Of a DNA stretch of 64,000 nucleotides, positions 44,821 to 53,920 are shown one piece after another. Position 1 is the first letter of the stretch. Each line of letters begins with the position of its first letter. A program made the translations under genes and the position numbers. The DNA is from Thioflexithrix psekupsensis (GTDB lineage: Bacteria; Pseudomonadota; Gammaproteobacteria; Beggiatoales; Beggiatoaceae): contig NZ_MSLT01000023.1 of assembly GCF_002149925.1 (NCBI RefSeq), positions 558,001 through 622,000 on the forward strand. The letters run 5' to 3'. The notes under the pieces were generated by a model. It saw only the letters and a list, made by a program, of their open reading frames with translations, searched no databases and was not told the DNA's origin.

Positions 44821-46608
44821 TCAATAAGCGGTTTTTTTTAACGTTTCAAATTGCATGATTAAACCCGAATTGCGTTTAATGCGACGAGACATGGCTTCAA
44901 TAATGACTTCACGATTTCCCATTAAATATAAATGCTGTTTAGCGCGGGTCATTCCTGTATATAATAATTCACGGGTTAATAAATTTGAAATTTGATCAGG
45001 AATCAGCAATAACACTTCGTCAAATTCCGACCCCTGACTTTTATGAATCGTCATGGCATAAACCGTTTCATGTTCAGGCAAACGATTAGGCCACACTTGA
45101 CGCAACCCATTGGGTGATTCTGGATCAAAGAAAAAGGCTTGTGCTTCTGGCATATCGGGTAATTGTAAAATCAATCCCGTATCACCGTTAAATAACCGTA
45201 AATGGTAGTCATTGCGTGTCACCATAATGGGGCGACCATGATACCAGCGCGTATTGGGTTTAATGTCAAAATGAATGCTTAAAATCGTTTCAATTAAACG
45301 ATTAATCGCCAACACGCCAAATATCCCATGACGCATGGCACACAAAACCCGAAATTGATTAAATAATTTTAAGGCTAAAAATGGATCACGAGCCTGTAAA
45401 TAAGAGGTAAAGTTTTTAAGAATAATGGGAGTTAATTTTTTTTGTAATTGTTCTTGATTTTCAATAGGTTGCCATTCGATAGATTCTTGGCTAGATTGCA
45501 ATAGACGTGTTAATGTTTCCGTTTCGCCGTAACGAATGGCATGCGCCAGTTGTCCAATACCATGATCCGCTCTAAAGCGATAGCTTTTTTCTAATAAAAC
45601 CAAATGATTTCTTAAAAAAGACTGTTTCTTTTCTGCTAATTCACACAAATCACCTAAAATTGTTCCTGCTTCTACAGAAGCTAATTGATCCCGATCTCCC
45701 AATAAAATTAAACGCGCATTCGGCAATAAAGCAGAGACTAATTTAGTCATTAATGCCAAATCAATCATTGATGCTTCATCCACCACAATCACATCGTATA
45801 ATAATGGATTTTGGGCGTTATGATAAAAATAAGGAGAGCCTTTTTTACTGCCTAATAGACGATGTAATGTACTGGCTTTGCTGGGAATATTATTTTTTAA
45901 TTCAGGATCAATATTAAGCTGTGGAATAGCGGCTTGAATCGCCTCTTCTAAGCGCGCCGCCGCTTTACCCGTAGGCGCAGCCAACGCCACGCGCAAATCC
46001 GCTTGTTGCGCCAATAATAGGGCTAAAATGCGTACAACGGTAGAGGTTTTGCCCGTCCCCGGCCCACCAGAAATAATACAAAATCGCCGCGTCAATGCGC
46101 ACAATACCGCTTTACGCTGTTTCACATCACGCGGTTTGGCAGGGAAAAGACGGGATAAATGATCTTTTAATAAGGTTCTGGAAAAAAGAAGAGGCAAAGG
46201 CTGTAAACGCAAATAAATCTGTTGCGCAAACAGCCGTTCATAATGCCAATAACGGTATAAATAAAGCCGATCTTGTTCTAAAATAAGTGGCTTATAATCA
46301 CCCACCATTCCCACTACTTTAGTGGCACTTAATTCATTTCGCCATTGCGTTAAAGAGGGGCATTGTAATTGTGGCAAATTTTGGGAAGAGGGAGAAGTGG
46401 GAAAAGATGTATTGGCTAAATCAGATAAAGACAAACAAATATGTCCTTGCGCATTAAAATAACTCACCAAAACCGCACTTAATAAAACAACCTCATGACC
46501 ACCGCCATCCAATCGATATAAAAAATGAGCAAATTGTACATCTAATGGTGAAAAAACGCCCAGTTCACACAATTGTTCCAGCGTAGTCATGGTGCTGTTT
46601 AACGACAC
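44821..46608 (-). CDS. recD: Exodeoxyribonuclease V alpha subunit RecD
   Basis: The 5'-3' helicase subunit of RecBCD; 595 residues, near E. coli RecD (608). The Walker A is GGPGTGKT at 181-188, Walker B is VIVVDEASMIDL, and LLGDRDQLASVEAG and the C-terminal MTIHKSQGSEFDEV / LYTGMTRAKQHLYLMG motifs of SF1 helicases are all present. It starts at GTG 46608 or ATG 46590. recC is on the opposite strand 12 kb away and recB is not in the window, so the usual recCBD operon is dispersed. Confidence 0.95.
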   Translation of the reverse strand: MSLNSTMTTLEQLCELGVFSPLDVQFAHFLYRLDGGGHEVVLLSAVLVSYFNAQGHICLSLSDLANTSFPTSPSSQNLPQLQCPSLTQWRNELSATKVVGMVGDYKPLILEQDRLYLYRYWHYERLFAQQIYLRLQPLPLLFSRTLLKDHLSRLFPAKPRDVKQRKAVLCALTRRFCIISGGPGTGKTSTVVRILALLLAQQADLRVALAAPTGKAAARLEEAIQAAIPQLNIDPELKNNIPSKASTLHRLLGSKKGSPYFYHNAQNPLLYDVIVVDEASMIDLALMTKLVSALLPNARLILLGDRDQLASVEAGTILGDLCELAEKKQSFLRNHLVLLEKSYRFRADHGIGQLAHAIRYGETETLTRLLQSSQESIEWQPIENQEQLQKKLTPIILKNFTSYLQARDPFLALKLFNQFRVLCAMRHGIFGVLAINRLIETILSIHFDIKPNTRWYHGRPIMVTRNDYHLRLFNGDTGLILQLPDMPEAQAFFFDPESPNGLRQVWPNRLPEHETVYAMTIHKSQGSEFDEVLLLIPDQISNLLTRELLYTGMTRAKQHLYLMGNREVIIEAMSRRIKRNSGLIMQFETLKKTAY

Positions 46609-46711
46609 AATAAAACCCCATAAACAAAAACATTCAACAAGAGATATTAAAAAACATTCCCCTGTTATTTGTTAAAAAATGCCGTTTCTTAATAAAAGAT
46701 TTTAAAGCCCA

Positions 46712-48085
46712 TTATTCCGCATTAATTTCAGGATTATCCATGACGGGACTGGTATGTGCTTCAGATGCGTCAGTTAGCCAAGTATTAATGGTTTGCAAAT
46801 CTTTCACATTTAAAATGCCTGCGGCTTGTTTTAATTGCAAGGTGGCGAGAACATAATTATAACGCGCTTGGGAATAATCCCGTAACGCGCCTAATAAACG
46901 ACGTTGCGATTCCAAAACATCAACCGAAGTGCGCGTTCCCACATCAAAGCCCGTTTGTGTGGCTTCTAACGCGGTTTCTTGAGAACGAACGGCTTGTTCT
47001 AATGCCTGAACTTGGCTGATATTAGACAACACATTAAGGTAACTATTATGCACTTGTCTTTCTATATTACGCCGTACTTGTTCTAAATTATCAATGGCTT
47101 TAGCATGTTGTTGTTGAGCAATGCTAATTTGCGCTCGCGTTGCGCCGCCGGTGTAAAGATTATAACTGACATTAACACCAATTTGATTGCGAGTATTGCC
47201 ATCGCTCATATTGGGATTAGTATCGCCGCGCAAAACATGTTCATAACCATGACTCGCCCCCAAACCCACTAAAGGCAATTCCGCAGTGCGCGCCCGCTCA
47301 ATAGCTTGTCGCGCTATTTCTACGGCTAATTGACTGGCAATAATCGCAGGATTTTGTTCTAAAGCAGTATCCACCCATTTTTTAATATCATTAGGGTCTG
47401 GATTTAATAAAGTAACATCTGTTTTTAAAGTCGATAAATTTTGATAATAACGCCCTGTAATTTCGCGTAAAACTTGATACGCATTATCTAGAAAATTCTT
47501 AGTCCGAATCACCTCAGCAATCGCCGCATCATAACCCGCTTGCGATTCTTGCACATCAGTAATCGCAATTAAACCGACTTCAAAACGTTGTTTCGTCTGC
47601 TCTAATTGCCGCGCTAAAGCAAGGCGAGTGGATTCAGTAAAGCGCACATCATCTTGCCGCGCTAACACGTTAAAATAAGCATCAGAAACCCTTAACATTA
47701 AATTTTGCCGCGCACTTTCAAAATTAGCGAGAGCTTGTTGAATGCTCACATCAACTTGATCAATCGCCAATTGTTTATCAGGATCATAAAGCGGCATGGA
47801 TAAAGATACGGTGTAACCTAAACTGGTATTTTCATTGCTGTCATTACCGAAAAAATCCGCCGTGTTATAATTCTCATTTAATGCCCCCTGCAATCTCACC
47901 ACAGGTAATAATCCCGCTTGAGCCAATGGGCGATTTTGCTCTGCAATTAAACGGTCAGATTCTGCAATTTTAAGCTGTGGATCATTGCTTTCTGCTTGTT
48001 GAAAAATTTGCAGCAATGATTCCGCTTGTAATGGAGACACTACGATTGTCCCTAATAAGACCCATAAAGCGATAGAATAACGCAT
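46712..48085 (-). CDS. tolC: TolC-family outer membrane efflux protein
   Basis: An outer membrane channel of type I secretion and efflux systems. ATG 48085 gives 457 residues starting MRYSIALWVLLGTIVVSPLQAES, a clear signal peptide, with AGGGA about 9 nt upstream. Two OEP repeats follow, with long helices (for example LARQLEQTKQRFEVGLIAITDVQES and TQTGFDVGTRTSVDVL in the second repeat) and the NLYTGG segment. It follows the pcm and rhodanese genes on the same strand. TolC versus another OEP member cannot be settled here. Confidence 0.88.
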   Translation of the reverse strand: MRYSIALWVLLGTIVVSPLQAESLLQIFQQAESNDPQLKIAESDRLIAEQNRPLAQAGLLPVVRLQGALNENYNTADFFGNDSNENTSLGYTVSLSMPLYDPDKQLAIDQVDVSIQQALANFESARQNLMLRVSDAYFNVLARQDDVRFTESTRLALARQLEQTKQRFEVGLIAITDVQESQAGYDAAIAEVIRTKNFLDNAYQVLREITGRYYQNLSTLKTDVTLLNPDPNDIKKWVDTALEQNPAIIASQLAVEIARQAIERARTAELPLVGLGASHGYEHVLRGDTNPNMSDGNTRNQIGVNVSYNLYTGGATRAQISIAQQQHAKAIDNLEQVRRNIERQVHNSYLNVLSNISQVQALEQAVRSQETALEATQTGFDVGTRTSVDVLESQRRLLGALRDYSQARYNYVLATLQLKQAAGILNVKDLQTINTWLTDASEAHTSPVMDNPEINAE

Positions 48086-48131
48086 TGATTTAATCCCTTG
48101 TTTTAACAAAAAAGGTTTTAATTTAAACCGA

Positions 48132-48449
48132 TTAATAAGTAGACATTTGTGGATCAACCGTTTTAGCCCACGCATCAATTCCACCTTGTAAATTAATCAG
48201 CGAATGGAATCCGTAATGTTCTAACCATAATGCCACTTGGCGACTGCGAATGCCGTGATGACAAATAACCACTATTTCTGCATTCGGATCAAGCTCAGAA
48301 AATCGTTGAGAAATTTGTCCCATCGGCAATAAAATAGAATTAGGCAAATGACAAATTTCATATTCCCATAATTCTCTGACATCTAGCAATAAAGGCGTTG
48401 CGCCACTTTCAAGATAACGCTTTAATTCTGAGGGTTGAAAATGACGCAT
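48132..48449 (-). CDS. Single-domain rhodanese (sulfurtransferase)
   Basis: A 105-residue rhodanese domain: LLDVRELWEYEICHLPNSILLPMG and the active-site loop ICHHGIRSRQ with the catalytic Cys at the expected place. Size and layout are GlpE-like. It lies 9 bp after pcm and 46 bp before tolC on the same strand, an order often seen in gammaproteobacteria. The physiological sulfur donor and acceptor cannot be read from sequence. Confidence 0.9.
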   Translation of the reverse strand: MRHFQPSELKRYLESGATPLLLDVRELWEYEICHLPNSILLPMGQISQRFSELDPNAEIVVICHHGIRSRQVALWLEHYGFHSLINLQGGIDAWAKTVDPQMSTY

Positions 48450-48458
48450 TATGATCTC

Positions 48459-49121
48459 TTAAAAAACGAAACCATTGGCTTTCGGTGCGCCAATTAATGC
48501 AGGCACAAATAATTCACATAAGCTGTCTTCAATCCATTCTATTTCAGAAATGCGTTGAATTAAACAGGCTTCCATAATGGGCGCATGGCCTACAATCGCT
48601 AATAAACGCCCACCAATTTCTAATTGATTTTGGAAATGAGCAGGAATAGACGGCACAGACCCCGTCAATACAATCGCATCGTAACGTTGATCAGAATGAT
48701 AGCCGTGCAAACCATTGCCAACATCTTGATTTACATTGCGAATATTTTGCGCTTTTAAACAAGCGGTGGCTTTTTCGGCTAATTCAGCATGATATTCAAC
48801 AGTATCCACATGATTAACCGAATGGGCTAATAGCGCAGTTAAATAACCACTGCCTGTACCGATTTCTAATACTCGATCTGTGTCTTGTAAAGCGAGTGCT
48901 TGTAACAAGCGTCCTTCTTGTTTTGGCGACATCATCACTTGCCCACAGCCCAAAGGAATTTGAATATCTGCAAAAGCCAAATGTCGATAGCTTTCTGGCA
49001 CAAAAGCCTCGCGGGGAATTGTCATCATTAAATCTAAAACATCTTGATTTAATACTTCCCACGTGCGCACTTGTTGTTCGACCATATTAAAGCGGGCTTG
49101 TTCAAAATTAAGTTCAGCCAT
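48459..49121 (-). CDS. pcm: Protein-L-isoaspartate O-methyltransferase
   Basis: Repairs isoaspartyl residues by methylation. ATG 49121 gives 220 residues starting MAELNFEQARFNMVEQQVRTWEVL, with AGGAAC about 7 nt upstream; an earlier in-frame start at 49187 is less likely. It has the segment PREAFVPESYRHLAFAD, GCGQVMMSPKQEGRLLQAL and the SAM motif VLEIGTGSGYLTALLA. The substrate motif normally begins IGxGQTIS; here it reads LGCGQVMMS, a variant common in this subgroup. It is first in pcm-rhodanese-tolC. Confidence 0.9.
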   Translation of the reverse strand: MAELNFEQARFNMVEQQVRTWEVLNQDVLDLMMTIPREAFVPESYRHLAFADIQIPLGCGQVMMSPKQEGRLLQALALQDTDRVLEIGTGSGYLTALLAHSVNHVDTVEYHAELAEKATACLKAQNIRNVNQDVGNGLHGYHSDQRYDAIVLTGSVPSIPAHFQNQLEIGGRLLAIVGHAPIMEACLIQRISEIEWIEDSLCELFVPALIGAPKANGFVF

Positions 49122-49261
49122 TGGTGTGTTCCTACTTTTCAAAAATAAAAAACTGTATTCTTTTAACGGATTTATTGAGTGGGTCACTTCTTCGTTTATT
49201 ATGCCACAATTTCACATTTATTTTAACACCCAAAAAATTTTCAGGCGAGAAAACAAACCGC

Positions 49262-52200
49262 TTAACGATATAACCAAACGCGCATTAATGAAATTAAACG
49301 ATCCGTATCTACAGGCTTAGTTAAATAATCGCTAGCACCCGCCTCAATACATTTGCTGCGATCACCTTTCATTGCCTTCGCGGTTAAGGCAATAATAGGC
49401 AAATCTCTAAAGCGCAATTGACTGCGAATTTCACGAGTGGCTTGATAGCCGTCCATTTCTGGCATCATAATATCCATTAACACAATAGCAATGTCAGGAT
49501 TTTCTTCTAATAAGGATAAACCTTTGCGTCCATTTTCAGCAACCAATACTTCCATTTCTCGCTCTTCTAAAAAAGTGGTTAGCGCAAAAGTATTGCGTAC
49601 ATCATCATCAACAATTAACACTTTCTTACGTGCTAATAAGGCTTCACGGTCGTGGGCTGAACGTAAAATACGTTGTGTTTCAATAGGTAAAGACACTTCT
49701 GCTTGATGTAAAAACAACATCACTTGATCCAACAATTGCTCCATAGAAGAAACTGATTTGACCAATAATTTTTTAACCGATACCAATGATTTATCCGTGT
49801 AAATAATAATAGGAAGATGCACAAATTGTTCTGTTTCTTGTAACAGCGATAATAAGTCTGATTGGGCTTGTTGTTCCACATCGATAATGAGGCAATCAAT
49901 CGTGTGTTCATTCAGTGTCGCATAACAATCTTCTAAGCGAGTGCTGGTAAACCATTGCACTGCTTTAATAGACAGCATATTTAATAAAGTATTTTGTCGC
50001 TCTGGATAATGGCTGAATAATAAAATACTTTTAGTTGAGCGCGCAATAAATTCTTCTATGGTTTGTAAAGCCAATTCTAATTTTTGATGGGTAGCAGGTT
50101 TTAATAAAAAGCCAATTGCGCCTAATTGATGGGCTAATTGCGGTTTATCTGTGCCTGAAACGAAATAAACGGGAATATGTCGCGTATTGGCCGCATCTTT
50201 TAAACTTTCCATGACACCCCAGCCATTCACTCGCGGAATATTCACGTCGAGAATAATCGCCGAAGGACGATATTCTTCTGCCAACAATAAGCCTGTCATG
50301 CCATCTTCGGCTAATAAACATTTAAAGCCACGTTCATTGGCTAATTCTTTTAGTAATTTAAGAAAAACATGATCATCATCAATCAGTAACAATACTCGAT
50401 CATTTTTTTGTAAAATATTTCTGTCATCGGGAATTGTAGCGGGCGGAGATTGAAACATTAAAAAAGGCACAGGTGCAGGCGCAAAACGCGGTTTTTCTTT
50501 CACGGATTCACTGATTTCTATTTCTACAGATTCTAATAATTCTACGGTATTAAGTATGGTGTTTTCTATTACTGAATCTGATTTGGTTTTTACGGCTTCT
50601 ATTTTCTCGACTTGTGCGGAGATATTTTTTTCCCCTGAAAGTAAATAAATATTAGGAATGCGCAAAGGCAAAACCAAAGAAAACACACTGCCTTGATGCA
50701 GTACACTTTTAAGCCACAATTCCCCGCCTAATAATTGCGCCAATTGGCGAGAAATGGATAAACCCAATCCCGTCCCTCCATAACGACGGCTAATGGTGCC
50801 ATCTAATTGTTTAAAGGCTTCAAAAATGACCGCTTGCTTATCTTCAGGAATGCCAATACCAGTGTCTTTAACGTGAAAAGCCAACCATTGTCCTGCCGCT
50901 AATTGCGGTGGATTATTTAATAATTCCACTTCTAAACACACCTCACCAGATGCCGTAAATTTAAAAGCATTCGATAATAAATTCTTTAACACTTGTTGCA
51001 AGCGTTGTTCATCAGTGTAAATAGAGGTGGGAATGTTTTCTCCATACAATTGACGAAAAGCTAAAGATCGGCTTTCGGCTATCGGTTGAAATTTGCGCTT
51101 TAAACTGGCAAATAAAGCATCAATTGGAATATCATCTGGCGTTAATTCCATGCGTCCTGATTCAATCTTAGATAAGTCTAAAATCTCATCGATTAAGGTT
51201 AATAAATCTTTGCCAGAACTATAAATTGTTTTGGCTTGTTCCACTTGTTTTTCAGATAAATTTTGACTGCGATTTTCTGACAATAATCCTGCTAAAATTA
51301 GCAGACTATTTAACGGCGTACGCAATTCATGGGAAACATTGGCTAAAAACTCGGATTTATATTGACTGACTTTAGTCAATTCTTCGGCTTTAATTTCTAT
51401 TTCTTTGCGATGTTGTTGCAGGATTTTATTTTGGCGATTAATTTCTGCTTTTTGCTGTTCTAATTCACGGGTTTTGCTTTCTAATACATCATTGGTTTTA
51501 CGCAATTCATCCTGTTGAGATTGCAATTCTTCTTGCTGGGCTTGTAACTCTTCATTTTGCGCTTGCATTTCTTCATTTTGCGTTTGCAATTGGGCTTGAC
51601 GCACACGCAATTCTTCTTCCGCATGTTTGCGTTCCGTGATGTTGCGAATAATGCCCGTGAATAAACGCCGTTCTCCCAAATACATCTCACTCACTGCTAA
51701 ATCAATGGGGAATTTTTCTCCATCTTTACGTTGTGCCATTAACTCACGCGGATTGCCAATAATATGGGCTTGGCCCGTCGCTAAATAACGTTGTAAATAG
51801 CCTCCATGTTCGCTGCGATAAGGCTCTGGCATTAGCCATTCAATCGGCTGATTAATCACTTCTTCACTGTGATAGCCAAATAATTTTTCAGCGGCTTTAT
51901 TAAATGACTCAATTCGCCCTTTTTCATCAATGGTAATAATGGCATCAACCACCGTATTGAGAATAGCACGAATGCGGGTTTCTTGGCTGATGATTTCGCT
52001 TTGTTGATTTTGCAATTCTTCGGTTAATTTTTGCGATTCTTCTAATAACGCCCGCATTTCTAATTGCGATAAAGAAGATTTTAAACCAATAGCAATATTA
52101 TCCACCACGCGATTTAATAATTCTATATCACTGGGCATAAACGCATAGCGACTGCCCCAAGTTAAAACACCTAAAACTTCTTGTTCATAAACCAAAGGCA

Positions 52201-53620
52201 ACACACAAATGGCATTCGGTATTGCCGCACCTAATCCCGTTTGAATGGTTAAATCAGTGGATTTTTCATCCAGTTGATTAAATACAATTAATTTCTTTTC
52301 TAAAGCCGCTTGACCAATTAATCCTTCGCCTAATTTAAATTGATGTTCATCATTATTTCTATGATGATAAGCATAACTGCATATTAAAGAAAATGCACGG
52401 TTTGATTTACCCAAATAAAACGCACCTACTTGCGCTTTTAAATAAGTGGCGAGAAAATCCAGCACATTTTGCATTAATTGCATAGGGTCTTGTTCGCCGC
52501 GCATTCGTTCATTTAATTCGGTTTGTCCCGTTTTTAACCAATCAGAACGTTGACTTTCTTCTGTAACTTGCTGCATTTGTAACAGCATTTGATTAATGCT
52601 TTGGGCTAATTGATCTTGTTCACTTTGCACCGTTAAATGTTGGCTATAATCACCACGTGCCACCGCTTGTGATAATTCTTTAATTGCCAGTAAACGTTGA
52701 GAAATTTGAGCCAGTTTATAATGCAAACCGTTTGGCTCCATATTGTCCATATTAATTAAAGCTAAATCGCCTTGATTTAAACGTTTTAAATTCTGACACA
52801 ATAAACCCAAACGACGATGTAAATGAGAAAGTTGCTCATGTAAAGTGCGTTGAATCGGCAAACGAGATTCCGTTTCGTCATATTGCAAAATTTTCTGCAT
52901 GATCTGCTGCAATACTTCTAACTCCCCCCCCAGTTGACGACGCAAATAACGATAAAGCAAGGCAATAAATCCAATAATAAAAAATGAAGCCAACACAAAT
53001 AAACTCAGTGAACTTTGATAAAATAATTCACTCAAGTTTTTTTGCCGTATTAATTTTTGCGCGCTGGATTTTTCTAAACTAAGACGCACCCCATCACTTA
53101 ATGTTTTTAAAGCCTGAAATTGCGGTTGTAATTGGGTGTAATGTTGTTGTATGGTTTGCGGGTTGGTTTCTGTTCGGCTGAATAATTCTAACCATTCTAA
53201 AATAGTGTGTTCATAACGGCGTTGTTGTTCTTTTAATAAGGCGACTTCCTTACGTAAATGCTCAATATATTCTTGTCGTTCAATGTTTGCACTGGTGCGT
53301 AGGGCGATCTTTAAAATGGTTTCTAACTGCGTTAAATCCATCGATTGGCGCAATTGCTGTTGTTCTACATAAAAACGGGTGGGCAAAGAATCATGATGAT
53401 TCATAAATTGCATCAGCCATAAATGCAATTCACTTTGATTTTGTTGAAAATCAATCAATTGGTTTAATAACGGTAATTCTAATTCGGATAAATCTCGTGA
53501 CAACTGATTTAATTGTTGTAAATACCAAAGACTCATCCCAATGCCCGCACTGAGAAGAATTAATAAAACAAAAGCCAGTGTAATTAGACGATTTTTTAAT
53601 GTAAAAACAGGATTATACAT
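49262..53620 (-). CDS. Hybrid sensor histidine kinase with GAF, PAS and three receiver-like domains
   Basis: A 1452-residue membrane sensor. TM1 is about 13-34, followed by a helical periplasmic sensor to about 205, TM2 about 207-228, a HAMP-like linker and a GAF domain (about 385-520). A PAS/PAC pair (about 550-670) and a Gln/Glu-rich coiled coil (EEMQAQNEELQAQQEEL) precede the HisKA with H764 in HELRTPLN, then the HATPase (DTGIGIPEDK, GGTGLGLS). Receiver 1 has D1125 (ILDVNIPR) and receiver 3 has D1383 (VLMDIMMPEMDG). The middle domain (about 1195-1300) keeps D1247 but lacks the acidic pair and looks degenerate. There is no adjacent response regulator gene; the signal is unknown. Confidence 0.93.
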   Translation of the reverse strand: MYNPVFTLKNRLITLAFVLLILLSAGIGMSLWYLQQLNQLSRDLSELELPLLNQLIDFQQNQSELHLWLMQFMNHHDSLPTRFYVEQQQLRQSMDLTQLETILKIALRTSANIERQEYIEHLRKEVALLKEQQRRYEHTILEWLELFSRTETNPQTIQQHYTQLQPQFQALKTLSDGVRLSLEKSSAQKLIRQKNLSELFYQSSLSLFVLASFFIIGFIALLYRYLRRQLGGELEVLQQIMQKILQYDETESRLPIQRTLHEQLSHLHRRLGLLCQNLKRLNQGDLALINMDNMEPNGLHYKLAQISQRLLAIKELSQAVARGDYSQHLTVQSEQDQLAQSINQMLLQMQQVTEESQRSDWLKTGQTELNERMRGEQDPMQLMQNVLDFLATYLKAQVGAFYLGKSNRAFSLICSYAYHHRNNDEHQFKLGEGLIGQAALEKKLIVFNQLDEKSTDLTIQTGLGAAIPNAICVLPLVYEQEVLGVLTWGSRYAFMPSDIELLNRVVDNIAIGLKSSLSQLEMRALLEESQKLTEELQNQQSEIISQETRIRAILNTVVDAIITIDEKGRIESFNKAAEKLFGYHSEEVINQPIEWLMPEPYRSEHGGYLQRYLATGQAHIIGNPRELMAQRKDGEKFPIDLAVSEMYLGERRLFTGIIRNITERKHAEEELRVRQAQLQTQNEEMQAQNEELQAQQEELQSQQDELRKTNDVLESKTRELEQQKAEINRQNKILQQHRKEIEIKAEELTKVSQYKSEFLANVSHELRTPLNSLLILAGLLSENRSQNLSEKQVEQAKTIYSSGKDLLTLIDEILDLSKIESGRMELTPDDIPIDALFASLKRKFQPIAESRSLAFRQLYGENIPTSIYTDEQRLQQVLKNLLSNAFKFTASGEVCLEVELLNNPPQLAAGQWLAFHVKDTGIGIPEDKQAVIFEAFKQLDGTISRRYGGTGLGLSISRQLAQLLGGELWLKSVLHQGSVFSLVLPLRIPNIYLLSGEKNISAQVEKIEAVKTKSDSVIENTILNTVELLESVEIEISESVKEKPRFAPAPVPFLMFQSPPATIPDDRNILQKNDRVLLLIDDDHVFLKLLKELANERGFKCLLAEDGMTGLLLAEEYRPSAIILDVNIPRVNGWGVMESLKDAANTRHIPVYFVSGTDKPQLAHQLGAIGFLLKPATHQKLELALQTIEEFIARSTKSILLFSHYPERQNTLLNMLSIKAVQWFTSTRLEDCYATLNEHTIDCLIIDVEQQAQSDLLSLLQETEQFVHLPIIIYTDKSLVSVKKLLVKSVSSMEQLLDQVMLFLHQAEVSLPIETQRILRSAHDREALLARKKVLIVDDDVRNTFALTTFLEEREMEVLVAENGRKGLSLLEENPDIAIVLMDIMMPEMDGYQATREIRSQLRFRDLPIIALTAKAMKGDRSKCIEAGASDYLTKPVDTDRLISLMRVWLYR

Positions 53621-53920
53621 TGAAATTTACCTGTGTAAAATTTTAACAAGATTTTGAGAAAAAATAATGGCTCATTATCGCATGATCACGCATTTATTTC
53701 TTATTTATCGATTCCCATTTCAAAAAAAAACGTGACTTGTCTTTATGATCTGTTATCATAGCTTGACGATTTGTTGGACTTGAATGCAGGCTCTTTTTCA
53801 GAGCTAAAACCAGTCAATTCCAGTGTCTGCACCTCTGCCTGATCAGAGTTTACCCTTAGTTTTGCCCCGTTTTGCGACGGTGGCCTTGTCTTTAAAAAAT
53901 ATCGGATTGTCGATTAACCC
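53621..53920. promoter_or_regulatory. 300-bp divergent intergenic region between the hybrid kinase and tex
   Basis: No gene is seen. It must hold the promoters of both divergent genes, but no convincing -35/-10 pair was identified. A small hairpin GCTCT/AGAGC (53790-53804) is present in the tex leader. Confidence 0.35.

Noticed and set aside
53790-53804. Hairpin GCTCT/AGAGC as a terminator or sRNA
   Set aside because: Only 5 bp of stem and no T run; reported just as part of the intergenic region.
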